Below, piece after piece: positions 33,969 to 44,248 of a DNA stretch of 64,000 bases; position 1 is the stretch's first letter, and every line of letters begins with the position of its first letter. Both the position numbers and the translations under genes were made by a program. Source of the stretch: Thermopolyspora flexuosa (GTDB lineage Bacteria; Actinomycetota; Actinomycetes; Streptosporangiales; Streptosporangiaceae); assembly GCF_006716785.1 (NCBI RefSeq), contig NZ_VFPQ01000001.1:4278001-4342000 (forward strand), written 5' to 3'. Below the pieces are notes generated by a model that searched no databases, was not told where the DNA came from, and saw nothing but the letters and a program-made list of their open reading frames with translations.

Positions 33969-34693
33969 CCGGCGACCCGGCCACCCCGGCGGTGGCACGC
34001 CGGGTGGGCATGCCGTACGCCACGGCACTGCGATAACCACCCATGACCTTGACCGACCGTAAAGTTGCAGCGAACCTCCCGGGTCTGCTGCACTACCGGA
34101 GGTTCACTGCAAAACGGCCCTTGCCGACCTTGATCAACAGGCTTTCAATCTGCGCCTTTACCGTCGGGTCCTCATCGCCCCTAAGAGGGGTCGCAACCCG
34201 TTGATGTAGCCGTACCAGCCGTCGGCCTGGTCCTCATCGCCCCTGAGAGGGGTCGCAACGCACCAGACGGGTAGCCCTCACGCATCCGGACGACGAGTTC
34301 TTATCGCGCCGGGCAGATCCAGCCGGAGATCCCAAGCCATTGCGAGCCATGGTGAAACCCATGGCCGAGGCATTGCTGTCGGCCGAGATCGGCATCTTCT
34401 CTGATGCCCTGCAGTGCGATTTGGTCAGTTCACCTCTTTTAGGACTATATCTCGATAAGTGTCGATTTCCGAATTCGAGAGTTAGTTATCCACATTACAC
34501 AACGAGTACGTATAAGCACCACCTCCTTAAGGTGAAAGAATTTCTCCATCACGAGGGACTGACAGATCTCCGCCTTTCCCTCTCATTGACGAGCGATAAG
34601 GCCATACTTGAAGCAGTGCTTACGCATCACCAGCCTCACCCGGCGCATTTGGTGCCTGCTTCGCACCTGCCGGGTTACGCCACGAGGAGACAC
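33969..34693. other. 725-base gap with CRISPR remnant and AT-rich tract
   Basis: Holds the two-repeat array at 34168-34259 and, from about 34430 to 34620, a tract much richer in A/T than the chromosome (for example TAGGACTATATCTCGATAAG). The frame of the XRE gene stays open back to ATG 34340, but the codons there look unlike this genome and the real start is at 34694. No cas gene is near. The AT-rich patch suggests acquired DNA. Confidence 0.5.
34168..34259 (+). CRISPR. Orphan mini-CRISPR: two 30-base repeats and one spacer
   Basis: Two 30-base repeats, 34168-34197 and 34230-34259, beginning GTCCTCATCGCCCCT and ending AGGGGTCGCAAC; they differ by one base in the loop (AAG against GAG). CCCCT/AGGGG form a small stem, as expected of a processed repeat. 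The spacer is 32 bases. A weaker match to the repeat's first half (GTTCTTATCGCGCC) starts at 34297, 37 bases after the second repeat, and may be a decayed third repeat. The GCAAC end is like type I/III repeats. No cas genes or obvious leader in the window. Confidence 0.75.
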
Positions 34694-36022
34694 ATGAACA
34701 GGCCTCCCGCGCCGGCAAGCCCGGATGATTTCGCAGCCGAGATGATGGCCTACGCGATCCGCTGGTGGCGCGAGAGCGTCGCCCGGATGAGCCTTCGCCA
34801 GGCTGGCATGCGCATTCCCCTGAGCCACTCGTATCTCAGCAAACTGGAACGTAACCGGCGGCCTCTAACGGCCGATCTCGTCTCACAGCTGGACCGGGCC
34901 TATCGCGCGGAAGGGAAGATAACGGAGTTTTACTGCCTGATCACTAAATTCGATCACGCATCCCGGTGTACTCTCGCCGTTAGTCCGTCACAAGCCGAGG
35001 AGGACGAAACGGAACGCCGAAGGCTTCTCCAGCTCGCCGCTACCGGCATGGGGGTCGGCGCATTCATCGCACCGGACGAATCGGTGCGCCGCCTGGTCGA
35101 CATCGCGCTCAACACCGCGCCGCGCAGCGTCGAAGACTGGGAATTGGTCCGGGACGACCATCTGCACGCAATTCGCACCCGGCCGGCCGCCGAGGTGCAC
35201 GACGATCTACTGGTCGATCTCCTTCGCATTCACCGCGAACTGCTTCACGCCGACGACGGCGAGCGGACCGAGCTGTACCGCATCGCGGCCGTGCTCGCCG
35301 CATTCCACGCCAGCGTCCTGACGCGCCTGGGCGAACGCGGCGGGGCGTTGCGCTGGTACGAGACGGCACGTGCCGCCGCCGACAGCTCCGGCGACCGCGA
35401 TCTGCGTCTCCTGATCCGCGGCCACGAGGCGGATCACAGCCTCTATGGTCTGCGCAGCCCGGAGGCGGTGCTGCGGTTGACCCAGGATGCGCTGCGTATT
35501 GCGGGTTCGAGCCCGCGTCCCTCGGTCGGCCTGGTATTCGTCACGCGGGCGCAGGCGCACGCGCTCGCACTGACGAACCGCCGCGCCGAGGCCCGGAAGG
35601 CCGTGCAGCGGTTCACCGACATCGCTGAGGCGAATTTTCCCGTCGTGCCGGGATTCTGGGAATCGTCCGACTACCGCATCTACTTCACCCACAGCCAGGT
35701 CTTCTCTGCGATCGGCGACGAGACCGCGGCGGCCAAGGCGCAGGAGTCCATCCTCAAAGGCGACCCGGCCGGCTACCAGGTGCCCATCAACGCGCGCCTG
35801 CACGCCGCGCAGTGCACGGTGGTGAACGGCGGCATCGGCGAAGGCGTTCGGCAGGCCACGGAAGTCCTTGCAGCCATTCCCAGGCCCTACTGCAACCTCA
35901 TGATCACCGAGACGGCGCGCCGCATCCTCCGCGCGGTGCCCGTCCATCAGCGCAACCATCCGGCCGTGGCCGACCTCCATGCGGTTCTCCCCATCACCAC
36001 CGCGAAGGACATTGACGTGTAG
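34694..36022 (+). CDS. XRE-type HTH regulator with TPR-like C-terminal region
   Basis: 442 residues from ATG 34694, with GAGGAG directly upstream. N-terminal helix-turn-helix at about 20-75 (MSLRQAGMRIPLSHSYLSKLERNRRPLTADLVSQLDRAYRA). The following long helical region has repeated Ala-rich helices typical of TPR, for example ALRWYETARAAADSSGDRD and RRAEARKAVQRFTDIAEANF. Such proteins in actinobacteria often control nearby antimicrobial or developmental genes; the usual small DUF397 partner is not seen here. Base composition rises to near-chromosomal in the 3' half, while the first half is AT-richer. Target unknown. Confidence 0.82.
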   Translation: MNRPPAPASPDDFAAEMMAYAIRWWRESVARMSLRQAGMRIPLSHSYLSKLERNRRPLTADLVSQLDRAYRAEGKITEFYCLITKFDHASRCTLAVSPSQAEEDETERRRLLQLAATGMGVGAFIAPDESVRRLVDIALNTAPRSVEDWELVRDDHLHAIRTRPAAEVHDDLLVDLLRIHRELLHADDGERTELYRIAAVLAAFHASVLTRLGERGGALRWYETARAAADSSGDRDLRLLIRGHEADHSLYGLRSPEAVLRLTQDALRIAGSSPRPSVGLVFVTRAQAHALALTNRRAEARKAVQRFTDIAEANFPVVPGFWESSDYRIYFTHSQVFSAIGDETAAAKAQESILKGDPAGYQVPINARLHAAQCTVVNGGIGEGVRQATEVLAAIPRPYCNLMITETARRILRAVPVHQRNHPAVADLHAVLPITTAKDIDV

Positions 36023-36183
36023 TCGGCCACAACCCGGCCAGGATGCGCTAGGTGACGCCACCGCGACGCCCAGCGGCGGACGGTCACCATAAGTCTCAGA
36101 TCGAGCCGTTCGTCGTGAGTGTCGTTGGCCAGTGCGATTGCGCTGCCAGATACGGCAACCGGGAAAACCGCCACAGACGATCT

Positions 36184-36232
36184 GAGCCCCTGGATCACCC
36201 GGGGCGGCATGTCCTCAGGTGATCAGGGGCTC
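36184..36232. terminator. Hairpin between the XRE gene and trpS (convergent)
   Basis: Arms GAGCCCCTGGATCACC and GGTGATCAGGGGCTC pair with one bulged base around an 18-base loop. It ends 20 bases from the trpS stop. Likely terminates trpS and perhaps the XRE gene. Confidence 0.6.
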
Positions 36233-36251
36233 TGCTCGTTCAGGACGCGGG

Positions 36252-37253
36252 CTAGCGCGGGATGGGCAGGAAGCCGACGCGCTCGCGGACCTGCTCCATC
36301 GTCTCCTGGGCGACGGCGCGGGCGCGCTCGGCGCCGATGGCGAGGAGCTTGTCGAGTTCGGCCTCGTCGGCGAGGAGGCGCTGGGTGCGCTCGCGGATCG
36401 GGGTGAAGGTCTCGATCACGGCCTCGGCGACGTCCTTCTTGAACGTGCCGTAGCCCTGGCCCTCGTAGCGCTTCTCCAGCTCGGGGATGGGCGTCTTGGT
36501 GAGCGCGGAGAGGATGCGCAGCAGGTTGGTGATGCCGGGCTTGTTCTCCTCGTCGGCACGGATCTCGGTGCCGGTGTCGGTCACCGCGCGCATGATCTTC
36601 TTGCGCAGCGGGCCGGGCTCGTCGAGCAGGTCGAGGATGCCCTGCGGGCTCGAGGAGGACTTGGACATCTTCGCCGTGGGCTCCTGGAGGTCGGTGATCT
36701 TCTCGACCTCCTTGAGGATGTACGGCTGCGGCAGCCGGAACGTCTCCCCGAACCGGTGGTTGAACCGCTGGGCGAGGTCGCGGGTGAGCTCCAGGTGCTG
36801 CTTCTGGTCGGCCCCGACCGGCACCTGGTCGGCCTGATACAGGAGGATGTCCGCGGCCTGCAGGATCGGGTAGGTGAACAGGCCCACGCCGACGAACTCC
36901 TGCTTGGCGGACTTGTCCTTGTACTGGGTCATGCGCGACGCCTCGCCCATGCCGGTGAGGCAGGTGAGGATCCAGGCCAGCTCGGTGTGTTCGCGCACGT
37001 GGCTCTGCACGAAGACCGTGCACTTCTCCGGGTCCAGCCCGATCGCGAAGAGCTGGGCGGCGGCGACCCGGGTACGGCGGCGCAGCAGCTCCGGGTCCCA
37101 CTCGACGGTGAGCGCGTGCAGGTCGACGACCATGTAGTAGGAGTCGTGCGTCTCCTGCATCTCGACCCACTGGCGCAGCGCGCCCAGGTAGTTGCCCAGG
37201 TGGAAGGAGTCTGCGGTCGGCTGGATGCCGGAGAGAACACGGGGTCTGGCCAT
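36252..37253 (-). CDS. trpS: Tryptophanyl-tRNA synthetase
   Basis: 333 residues from ATG 37253 ([21 protein letters not shown]); an earlier ATG at 37301 would add 16 residues that are not conserved. Class I synthetase: HIGH motif as HLGN near residue 18, KMSKS at 195-199, and the tryptophan-pocket block [18 protein letters not shown]. It charges tRNA-Trp in the cytosol. Thirteen bases after the CNNM gene on the same strand, so possibly one transcript. Confidence 0.96.
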   Translation of the reverse strand: MARPRVLSGIQPTADSFHLGNYLGALRQWVEMQETHDSYYMVVDLHALTVEWDPELLRRRTRVAAAQLFAIGLDPEKCTVFVQSHVREHTELAWILTCLTGMGEASRMTQYKDKSAKQEFVGVGLFTYPILQAADILLYQADQVPVGADQKQHLELTRDLAQRFNHRFGETFRLPQPYILKEVEKITDLQEPTAKMSKSSSSPQGILDLLDEPGPLRKKIMRAVTDTGTEIRADEENKPGITNLLRILSALTKTPIPELEKRYEGQGYGTFKKDVAEAVIETFTPIRERTQRLLADEAELDKLLAIGAERARAVAQETMEQVRERVGFLPIPR

Positions 37254-37266
37254 ACCCGCAATTGTG

Positions 37267-38679
37267 TCAGGTTCCGGAGGCGTTCTGCGACTCGACGCCA
37301 CCGCCGCCGCGTGGCGGAGAAGGCCCGCCGTCGTCGCCGTCCGGCGGCGCCGGCTCGGCCGTACCGGGCGGTCCGGCGAGGCCCGGTACGGCGGCGCCGG
37401 GCGCGTACGGGGACACCCGCACCCGGGCGACCCGCCGGCCGTCCATCTCGGTCACGGTGAGCAGGTAGCCGCCGATCCGCACCTCGTCCCCGGTCTGGGG
37501 CACCCGGCCGAGCGCGGCCATGATGAAGCCGCCGAGCGTCTCGTACGGCCCGTCCGGCAGCCGCATGCCGGTCTCCGCGGCGAAGCCGTCGAGGTTGACC
37601 AGGCCGTCGAGGTCGAGCTCGCCGGAGACCCGCCGCACCGGCGCGGCGGTGCGGTCGTACTCGTCGCGGATGTCGCCGATCAGCTCCTCGACCAGGTCCT
37701 CGAGCGTGACGATGCCGCTGGTGCCGCCGTACTCGTCGACCACGATGGCGAGGTGGTGGCCCTCGTCGCGCATCTCGGAGAGCGCGGCGAGCACCATCTT
37801 GCTCGCGGGCACGAACTTCACCGGGCGTACCGGCACGAGTTCGCCGAGCGGCTCGTCGTGGCCGCGGAGCGCCGGGTTGAGCAGGTCGCGGATGTGCACG
37901 AACCCGATCACGTTGTCGTGCGAGCCGCGGAACACCGGGAACCGGGAGTGCGGGGAGGCGGCGGCGCGGGCGGCGGCCTGCGCGAACGGCGTGTCGGCGT
38001 CCATGAACTCCACCTCGGTGCGTGGCAGCAGCACCTCGCGCACCTGCCGCTTGCCCGCGGCGAACACCTCGCCGATCAGCCGCCGCTCGTCCGGGGTGAG
38101 CACCTGGCTGCCCACCACCATGTCGCGCAGCTCCTCCACGGTGACCGCGCTGCGGTCGGCGGCCGGGTTGCCGCCGAGCAGCCGCACCACGCCGTCGGTG
38201 GACTTCGACAGCAGCCAGATCACCGGCCGGGAGAGTACGGCGATGCGGTCGATGACGGGGGCCACGACGAGCGCGAGCGAGGCCGAGCGCTGCAGCGCGA
38301 GCCGTTTCGGCGCGAGCTCGCCGAGCACCAGCGACACGTACGAGATGGCGAGCGTGACGAGCACGAGCGCGAGCGGCGCGGCCACCGCCTCGGGCACCCC
38401 GCGGGCGGCGAGCGCGGGCGCGAGGTCGCGGGCGAGGGTGTCGGCGCCGAACGCGGCCGAGAGCATGGTGGCGACGGTGACGCCGATCTGCACCGAGGAG
38501 AGGAAGCGGTTGGGGTCCCGGGCGAGGCGCGCGACCCGGGCGCCGCGGCGGCCGCGCTCGGCGAGGCGGCGCACCTGGCTCTCCCGCAGCGAGACCAGGG
38601 CGATCTCGGCGGCGGCGAAGAAGCCGCCGATCAGGATGAAGAGCAGGACCAGGGCGATGTTCGCGGCGACGGTGCCCAC
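37267..38679 (-). CDS. CNNM/CorC-type membrane protein with CBS pair
   Basis: 470 residues from GTG 38679. DUF21 membrane domain (about 1-190) with [24 protein letters not shown] and the re-entrant FADTLSA-like region ([11 protein letters not shown] ... VLGELAPKR). Two CBS domains follow, with [14 protein letters not shown] and [28 protein letters not shown], then a CorC_HlyC transporter-associated domain ([18 protein letters not shown]). The acidic, proline- and glycine-rich tail is not conserved. Members are linked to Mg2+ or Co2+ efflux. Divergent from galE. Confidence 0.9.
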   Translation of the reverse strand: MGTVAANIALVLLFILIGGFFAAAEIALVSLRESQVRRLAERGRRGARVARLARDPNRFLSSVQIGVTVATMLSAAFGADTLARDLAPALAARGVPEAVAAPLALVLVTLAISYVSLVLGELAPKRLALQRSASLALVVAPVIDRIAVLSRPVIWLLSKSTDGVVRLLGGNPAADRSAVTVEELRDMVVGSQVLTPDERRLIGEVFAAGKRQVREVLLPRTEVEFMDADTPFAQAAARAAASPHSRFPVFRGSHDNVIGFVHIRDLLNPALRGHDEPLGELVPVRPVKFVPASKMVLAALSEMRDEGHHLAIVVDEYGGTSGIVTLEDLVEELIGDIRDEYDRTAAPVRRVSGELDLDGLVNLDGFAAETGMRLPDGPYETLGGFIMAALGRVPQTGDEVRIGGYLLTVTEMDGRRVARVRVSPYAPGAAVPGLAGPPGTAEPAPPDGDDGGPSPPRGGGGVESQNASGT

Positions 38680-38835
38680 ATCGATGTCCGTTTCCCGAGG
38701 TCAGCTGGGTCGCACAGGCCGGCGGCCTGGTCTGCCAGGGTACCGGGGGCAAAGGCGCGTATGCTGGGCGGCATACCGCAATAGCCTCAAAATCAAACAG
38801 AATCCAACCAAAGTAAAAACCGATGGGGTGATTCC

Positions 38836-39798
38836 GTGAAGCTCCTGGTCACCGGCGGGGCCGGGTACATCGGCAGCGTCGTCGCCGCGCAGCTCCTCGA
38901 GGCGGGGCACGAGGTGACCGTGCTCGACGACCTGTCCACGGGGCATGCGGACGCGGTGCCGCCCGGCGCCCGATTCGAACGGTGCTCGATCACCGAGGCC
39001 GGCCCGGTGCTCGAGCGCGGCTTCGACGCCGTGCTGCACTTCGCGGCAAAGTCCCTGGTCGGCGAGTCGGTGGCGGACCCGGCGAAGTACTGGCACTCCA
39101 ACCTCGGCGGCACGCTCGCGCTGCTGGACGCGATGCGCCGGGCGGGCGTGGACCGGATCGTGTTCTCCTCCACCGCCGCGACGTACGGCGAGCCGGAGCG
39201 CTGCCCCATCGAGGAGACCGACCCCACCCGGCCGACCAACCCGTACGGGGCGTCCAAGCTCGCCATCGACACCGCGCTCACCACGTTCGCGGGCCTGTAC
39301 GGCCTCGGCGCGGTGAGCCTGCGGTACTTCAACGTCGCCGGGGCCTACACGGCCGCGGACGGCCGGGTGTACCGGGAGCGCCACGACACCGAGACCCACC
39401 TCATCCCGAACGTGCTCGCCGTGGCCCGCGGCGAGCGCCCGTCGGTGCGGATCTTCGGCGACGACTACCCCACCCCGGACGGCACCTGCGTCCGCGACTA
39501 CATCCACGTCGCCGACCTCGCCCGCGCCCACCTGCTCGCGCTCGACGCGTGCACGCCGGGCCGCCACGCGATCTACAACCTCGGCAACGGCTCCGGTTTC
39601 TCGGTCAAGGAGGTGATCGAGGTGTGCCGCGCGGTCACCGGGCACCCGATCCCGGCCGAGGTCGCCCCGCGCCGCCCCGGCGACCCGGCGATCCTCGTGG
39701 CCTCCAGCGAGCGCATCCGGCGCGACCTCGGCTGGTCCCCCGAGCACCCGTCGCTGAAGCAGATCGTCGCCGACGCCTGGGCCGCCCTGGCCGGGTGA
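38836..39798 (+). CDS. galE: UDP-glucose 4-epimerase
   Basis: 320 residues from GTG 38836, with GGGGTG upstream. NAD-binding GGAGYIG (7-13), DDLSTGH, catalytic Tyr137 and Lys141 in YGASK, and LRYFNVAGA as for GalE. Interconverts UDP-glucose and UDP-galactose for cell-wall glycans. The leader (about 38785-38830) is unusually A-rich, with AAAATCAAACAGAATCC, and may hold its promoter. Substrate preference (glucose or N-acetylglucosamine) cannot be fixed by eye. Confidence 0.93.
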   Translation: MKLLVTGGAGYIGSVVAAQLLEAGHEVTVLDDLSTGHADAVPPGARFERCSITEAGPVLERGFDAVLHFAAKSLVGESVADPAKYWHSNLGGTLALLDAMRRAGVDRIVFSSTAATYGEPERCPIEETDPTRPTNPYGASKLAIDTALTTFAGLYGLGAVSLRYFNVAGAYTAADGRVYRERHDTETHLIPNVLAVARGERPSVRIFGDDYPTPDGTCVRDYIHVADLARAHLLALDACTPGRHAIYNLGNGSGFSVKEVIEVCRAVTGHPIPAEVAPRRPGDPAILVASSERIRRDLGWSPEHPSLKQIVADAWAALAG

Positions 39799-39888
39799 CG
39801 CGGACACGACGGCGGGACCGCCGATGAGACCGGCATCACGCGGATTTCCGCCCCTACCGTCCGGGTTTATGGTGAAATCTGCTCTGTG

Positions 39889-40062
39889 ATGATGAGAGGC
39901 GGCTTATCGCCCCGGCCGCTCCCTTCCTGGTCCCTTCATCTCGCCGCGAGCGCCGTCATCCTCCTCGCCACCCTCCTCACCACCGCCGGGGTGGTGTTCG
40001 TCACTCCCCCGCCCGGCCCGGCCTCCCCCACGCCCACCTGCGTGCCCGGCAAGCGCGGCTGA
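39889..40062 (+). CDS. Small single-helix membrane protein
   Basis: 57 residues from ATG 39889 to TGA 40062 (MMRGGLSPRPLPSW...). One hydrophobic helix (AASAVILLATLLTTAGVVFV) preceded by Arg residues, then a Pro-rich outside tail (TPPPGPASPTPTC). High third-position GC supports coding. I do not recognise the family and the ribosome site is weak. Sits after galE on the same strand, upstream of a strong hairpin. Could be a random open frame. Confidence 0.4.
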   Translation: MMRGGLSPRPLPSWSLHLAASAVILLATLLTTAGVVFVTPPPGPASPTPTCVPGKRG

Positions 40063-40130
40063 CCGCGGGCTCCCCCGCGGCGCGTGCCGTGCCGTACCCG
40101 GACGACCACGGGCCTGTGCGCCCCGGAACG

Positions 40131-40168
40131 CGCATGCGCCGGGCAGGCGGTCCTGCCCGGCGCATGCG
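40131..40168. terminator. Strong hairpin with 17-base perfect arms
   Basis: Arms CGCATGCGCCGGGCAGG (40131-40147) and its exact complement (40152-40168), with a CGGT loop. Between the rightward galE/small gene and the leftward mdh, which ends at 40271. No T tract. Very likely a shared terminator. Confidence 0.75.
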
Positions 40169-40270
40169 GGTCTCGTCAGGTGGGCCGGCGCGTCTCGGAT
40201 GCGCGCCGGCGCCGGACGCGTCGCCGAACCGCGCGGCCCGGCCGTGGCTCGGAAAGGGCTCGGCGGCGGC

Positions 40271-41305
<1,035 letters not shown>

Positions 41306-41394
41306 CTACCCGGCGCCCCTTCTCGGTCCGTCGGAGGGTACGGCCCTGCCGCATCGGCGCACGCCGTGCCGTACGCGGGGCCCGGAACGCCGGG

Positions 41395-42252
41395 CTAGCG
41401 GCGCGGCCGGGGCATGAGCACGGTCCGATCGCCGTCGGGCCCGGACCCGCCGAGCAGGCGGCCGAGGATGTCGAACGCGGTGGGCCGGTCCGCGGGCGTC
41501 TTGCTCAGGCTGGCCCGCACCGCCTCGCCCAGCGGCCCGGGCAGGCCGGTCACGTCGACGTCGTGGGTGAGCACGCGGCTGAGCACGGTCGCGATCGACG
41601 GCCCGTCGAACGGCGACCGCCCGGTCGCGGCGAACATGATCACCGAGCCCCAGGCGAACACGTCGGTGTGCGGCCCCACCGCCGCGCCCGCGATCTGCTC
41701 GGGCGCCATGAACGCCGGGGTGCCGACCGCCCGGCTGGTGACCGTGCCGGTGGAGTCGAGGATGCGGGCGATGCCGAAGTCCACCACCCGCGGCCCGTCC
41801 GGGCCGATGAGCACGTTGTCCGGCTTGAAGTCGCGGTGCACGATGCCGGCCCGGTGGATCTCGGCGAGCGCGGTGGCGGTGCCGACCGCGAGCCGGTCGA
41901 GCTCGGGGCCGCGCAGCGGCCCGTCGGTCTCCACCACCTCACGCAGCGACCGCCCGTCGATGAACTCGCTGGCGATGTACGGCGTGTCGCCGTCGAGGTC
42001 GGCCGCGATCACCCGGGCGGTGTAGGCCGACGAGCCGACCCGGGTGGCGGCGCGCAGCTCCCGGGCGAACCGCGACCGGGCCGCCGCGTCGCCGGTGAAC
42101 TTGACGTGCAGCAGCTTGACCGCGGCCCGCTCCCCGTGGCTGGTGTAGCCGAGGTAGACGGTGCCCTGTCCGCCCTCGCCGATGCGACCGGTCAGCGTGA
42201 AGGGCCCGAGCCGTACCGGGTCGCCCGCCATGAGCGGCGAGATCTGCGGCAT
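41395..42252 (-). CDS. Soluble Ser/Thr protein kinase, no sensor domain
   Basis: 285 residues from ATG 42252. Hanks-type kinase with glycine loop GEGGQGTVYLG, catalytic Lys46 (AVK), HRDFKPDN with Asp141, DFG at 158-160, and APE in MAPEQIAG. The kinase fills almost the whole protein: no membrane helix, PASTA or other sensor follows, only a short GDRTVLMPRPRR tail. Where most kinases have HRDLKPSN or HRDIKP, this has HRDFKPDN, which is common in actinobacteria. It sits between mdh and icd, so control of central metabolism is possible but unproven. Confidence 0.9.
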   Translation of the reverse strand: MPQISPLMAGDPVRLGPFTLTGRIGEGGQGTVYLGYTSHGERAAVKLLHVKFTGDAAARSRFARELRAATRVGSSAYTARVIAADLDGDTPYIASEFIDGRSLREVVETDGPLRGPELDRLAVGTATALAEIHRAGIVHRDFKPDNVLIGPDGPRVVDFGIARILDSTGTVTSRAVGTPAFMAPEQIAGAAVGPHTDVFAWGSVIMFAATGRSPFDGPSIATVLSRVLTHDVDVTGLPGPLGEAVRASLSKTPADRPTAFDILGRLLGGSGPDGDRTVLMPRPRR

Positions 42253-42560
42253 GCCACCGTCCTTGCGTCTGGAAACGTGAATGTGACGTGCATGACTTTA
42301 CGGTGATCTCGGCCCTGCCCGGTGCGGTGGGAGGGACGTTGTCACCCCGGGGTTCGGGCGACGCCGCCGCGCCGGAGGCCCGGCCCGCACCCGGGTACGG
42401 CACAGGGCCGCCCCCGGCACCGGGGACGGCCCCGAACGTCACGTCACGCGCGCACGGCGTGCGCGGGCACGCGGCCGCGGGACGGCCGTCGGGCGGCGAT
42501 GCGTCCTCGGGGAGCGCACCGGGCCACGGGGCGGTCGCGGCCGCGGCTGCGGCGACGTGG
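42253..42560. other. 308-base gap between the kinase start and icd stop
   Basis: No gene. GC-rich, with several imperfect hairpins (for example GGGCCG/CGGCCC near 42410-42430, just after a stretch of proline-like CCG codons). It holds the kinase promoter and the end of the icd transcript. Nothing more can be said. Confidence 0.4.
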
Positions 42561-43778
42561 TCAGACGTTCATCGCGCGCTTGAGGTTCTCGTCGATCGCG
42601 GAGAGGAACTCCTGGGTGGTGAGCCAGGGGGTGTCGCCGCCGACGAGCAGCGCGAGGTCCTTGGTCATCTTGCCGCTCTCGACGGTCTCGATGCAGACCC
42701 GCTCGAGCGTCTGGGCGAACTCGGTCACCTCGGGGGTGTTGTCGAGCTTGCCGCGGTGCTGCAGGCCGCGGGTCCAGGCGAAGATCGACGCGATCGGGTT
42801 GGTGGAGGTGGGCTTGCCCTGCTGGTGCTGGCGGTAGTGCCGGGTCACGGTGCCGTGCGCGGCCTCCGCCTCGACGGTCCGGCCGTCCGGGGTCATGAGC
42901 ACGCTGGTCATCAGGCCGAGCGAGCCGAAGCCCTGCGCCACCACGTCGGACTGCACGTCGCCGTCGTAGTTCTTGCAGGCCCAGACGATGCCGCCCTCCC
43001 ACTTGAGCACCTGGGCGACCATGTCGTCGATGAGCCGGTGCTCGTAGGTGATGCCGGCGGCCTCGAACTCGGCCTTGAACTCGCTCTCGAAGACCTCCTG
43101 GAAGATGTCCTTGAACCGGCCGTCGTACGCCTTGACGATCGTGTTCTTCGTGGACAGGTAGAGCGGGTACTTCCGGTCGAGCGCGTACCGCATGGTGGCG
43201 CGCGCGAAGTCCCGGATGGACTGGTCGAAGTTGTACATGCCCATGGCGACGCCGGGGCCGGTGAACTTCGCGACCTCCATCTCGATCGGCTCGCCGCCGT
43301 CCTCGGGCACGTAGGTGAGGGTCACCGTGCCGGGGCCGGGCACGACGAAGTCCGCCGCCTTGTACTGGTCGCCGTGGGCGTGACGGCCGATGATGATCGG
43401 CTTGGTCCACCCGGGCACGAGCCGGGGGATGTTGGAAACCACGATCGGCTCACGGAACACCACGCCGCCGAGGATGTTGCGGATCGTCCCGTTCGGGGAC
43501 TTCCACATCTTCTTCAGGCCGAACTCCTTGACGCGGGCCTCGTCAGGAGTGATCGTCGCACACTTGACGCCGACGCCGTACTTCTTGATAGCGTGCGCCG
43601 CGTCGATCGTGACCTGGTCGTCGGTGGCGTCGCGGTTCTGGATGCTCAGGTCGTAGTACTTCAGGTCGATGTCCAGGTAGGGCAGGATCAGCTGGTCCTT
43701 GATGAACTGCCAGATGATCCGGGTCATCTCGTCGCCGTCGAGTTCGACGACGGGGCCCGCTACCTTGATCTTCGGCAT
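42561..43778 (-). CDS. icd: NADP-dependent isocitrate dehydrogenase (dimeric, eukaryote-like type)
   Basis: 405 residues from ATG 43778, with AAGGGGAAA upstream. Starts [22 protein letters not shown]. Substrate block [13 protein letters not shown] with the regulatory Ser, [32 protein letters not shown] near the nucleotide site (the NADP-type pocket), and [12 protein letters not shown]. Decarboxylates isocitrate to 2-oxoglutarate, making NADPH. This is the type called Icd1 in mycobacteria. No kinase/phosphatase (aceK) in the window. Confidence 0.96.
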   Translation of the reverse strand: MPKIKVAGPVVELDGDEMTRIIWQFIKDQLILPYLDIDLKYYDLSIQNRDATDDQVTIDAAHAIKKYGVGVKCATITPDEARVKEFGLKKMWKSPNGTIRNILGGVVFREPIVVSNIPRLVPGWTKPIIIGRHAHGDQYKAADFVVPGPGTVTLTYVPEDGGEPIEMEVAKFTGPGVAMGMYNFDQSIRDFARATMRYALDRKYPLYLSTKNTIVKAYDGRFKDIFQEVFESEFKAEFEAAGITYEHRLIDDMVAQVLKWEGGIVWACKNYDGDVQSDVVAQGFGSLGLMTSVLMTPDGRTVEAEAAHGTVTRHYRQHQQGKPTSTNPIASIFAWTRGLQHRGKLDNTPEVTEFAQTLERVCIETVESGKMTKDLALLVGGDTPWLTTQEFLSAIDENLKRAMNV

Positions 43779-43906
43779 GGTGTGTGGTTTCCCCTTCTGA
43801 GCTGACTGGCCAGACCGGTCCTTTTTGAGGCTCGCTGGCCAGTGAGATTATCGGACCCTTACCGGAGATCGGAGCCCGGCCCACCCAGGGTCCACCGGAG
43901 CCCCGG

Positions 43907-43951
43907 CCGGAACGGCCCCGGAATGTCACCGGAGCCGCCCGGCCGTTCCGG
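43907..43951 (-). terminator. Hairpin after the DUF3017 gene
   Basis: Perfect 11-base arms CCGGAACGGCC and GGCCGTTCCGG with a 23-base loop, 25 bases beyond the DUF3017 stop and before icd. Probably terminates the citrate synthase-DUF3017 transcript. Confidence 0.55.
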
Positions 43952-43975
43952 TTCTCCGCTCGGTCACAAGCCCGG

Positions 43976-44248
43976 TCAGAACATGACCATCAGCGCCCCG
44001 CTCAGCACCAACGCGCCCCCGAGGCCCCCGAGCGTCAGCACGTCGAGCGCCTTGGTCCGCACCGCAAGGTCACCGGGCTTCGCCACCACCAGCCGGATGA
44101 GCGCGCCGAGGAGGATCGCCGCGCCCATCACCACCGCTCCGTGCCACACCTGTGGCCCGGTGAGCGCCACGGCCACGCCGGCGGCCGCGCCCGCCAGCAC
44201 CAGCCAGTACGGCCAGCCGATGCGATCCTTCTTCGGCTCCTGCGCCAC
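43976..44248 (-). CDS. DUF3017 membrane protein
   Basis: 90 residues from GTG 44248, directly after the citrate synthase stop. Three hydrophobic helices: WPYWLVLAGAAAGVAVALT, AVVMGAAILLGALIRLVV and LDVLTLGGLGGALVLSGALMV. RLVVAKPGDLAVRTKALDV between them is the conserved part. Found beside TCA genes in actinobacteria. Function unknown. Confidence 0.85.
   Translation of the reverse strand: MAQEPKKDRIGWPYWLVLAGAAAGVAVALTGPQVWHGAVVMGAAILLGALIRLVVAKPGDLAVRTKALDVLTLGGLGGALVLSGALMVMF

Noticed and set aside
34131-34167. A further CRISPR repeat upstream of the first
   Set aside because: Only the last few bases (ATCAAC) resemble the repeat end and the spacing is off; chance is likely.
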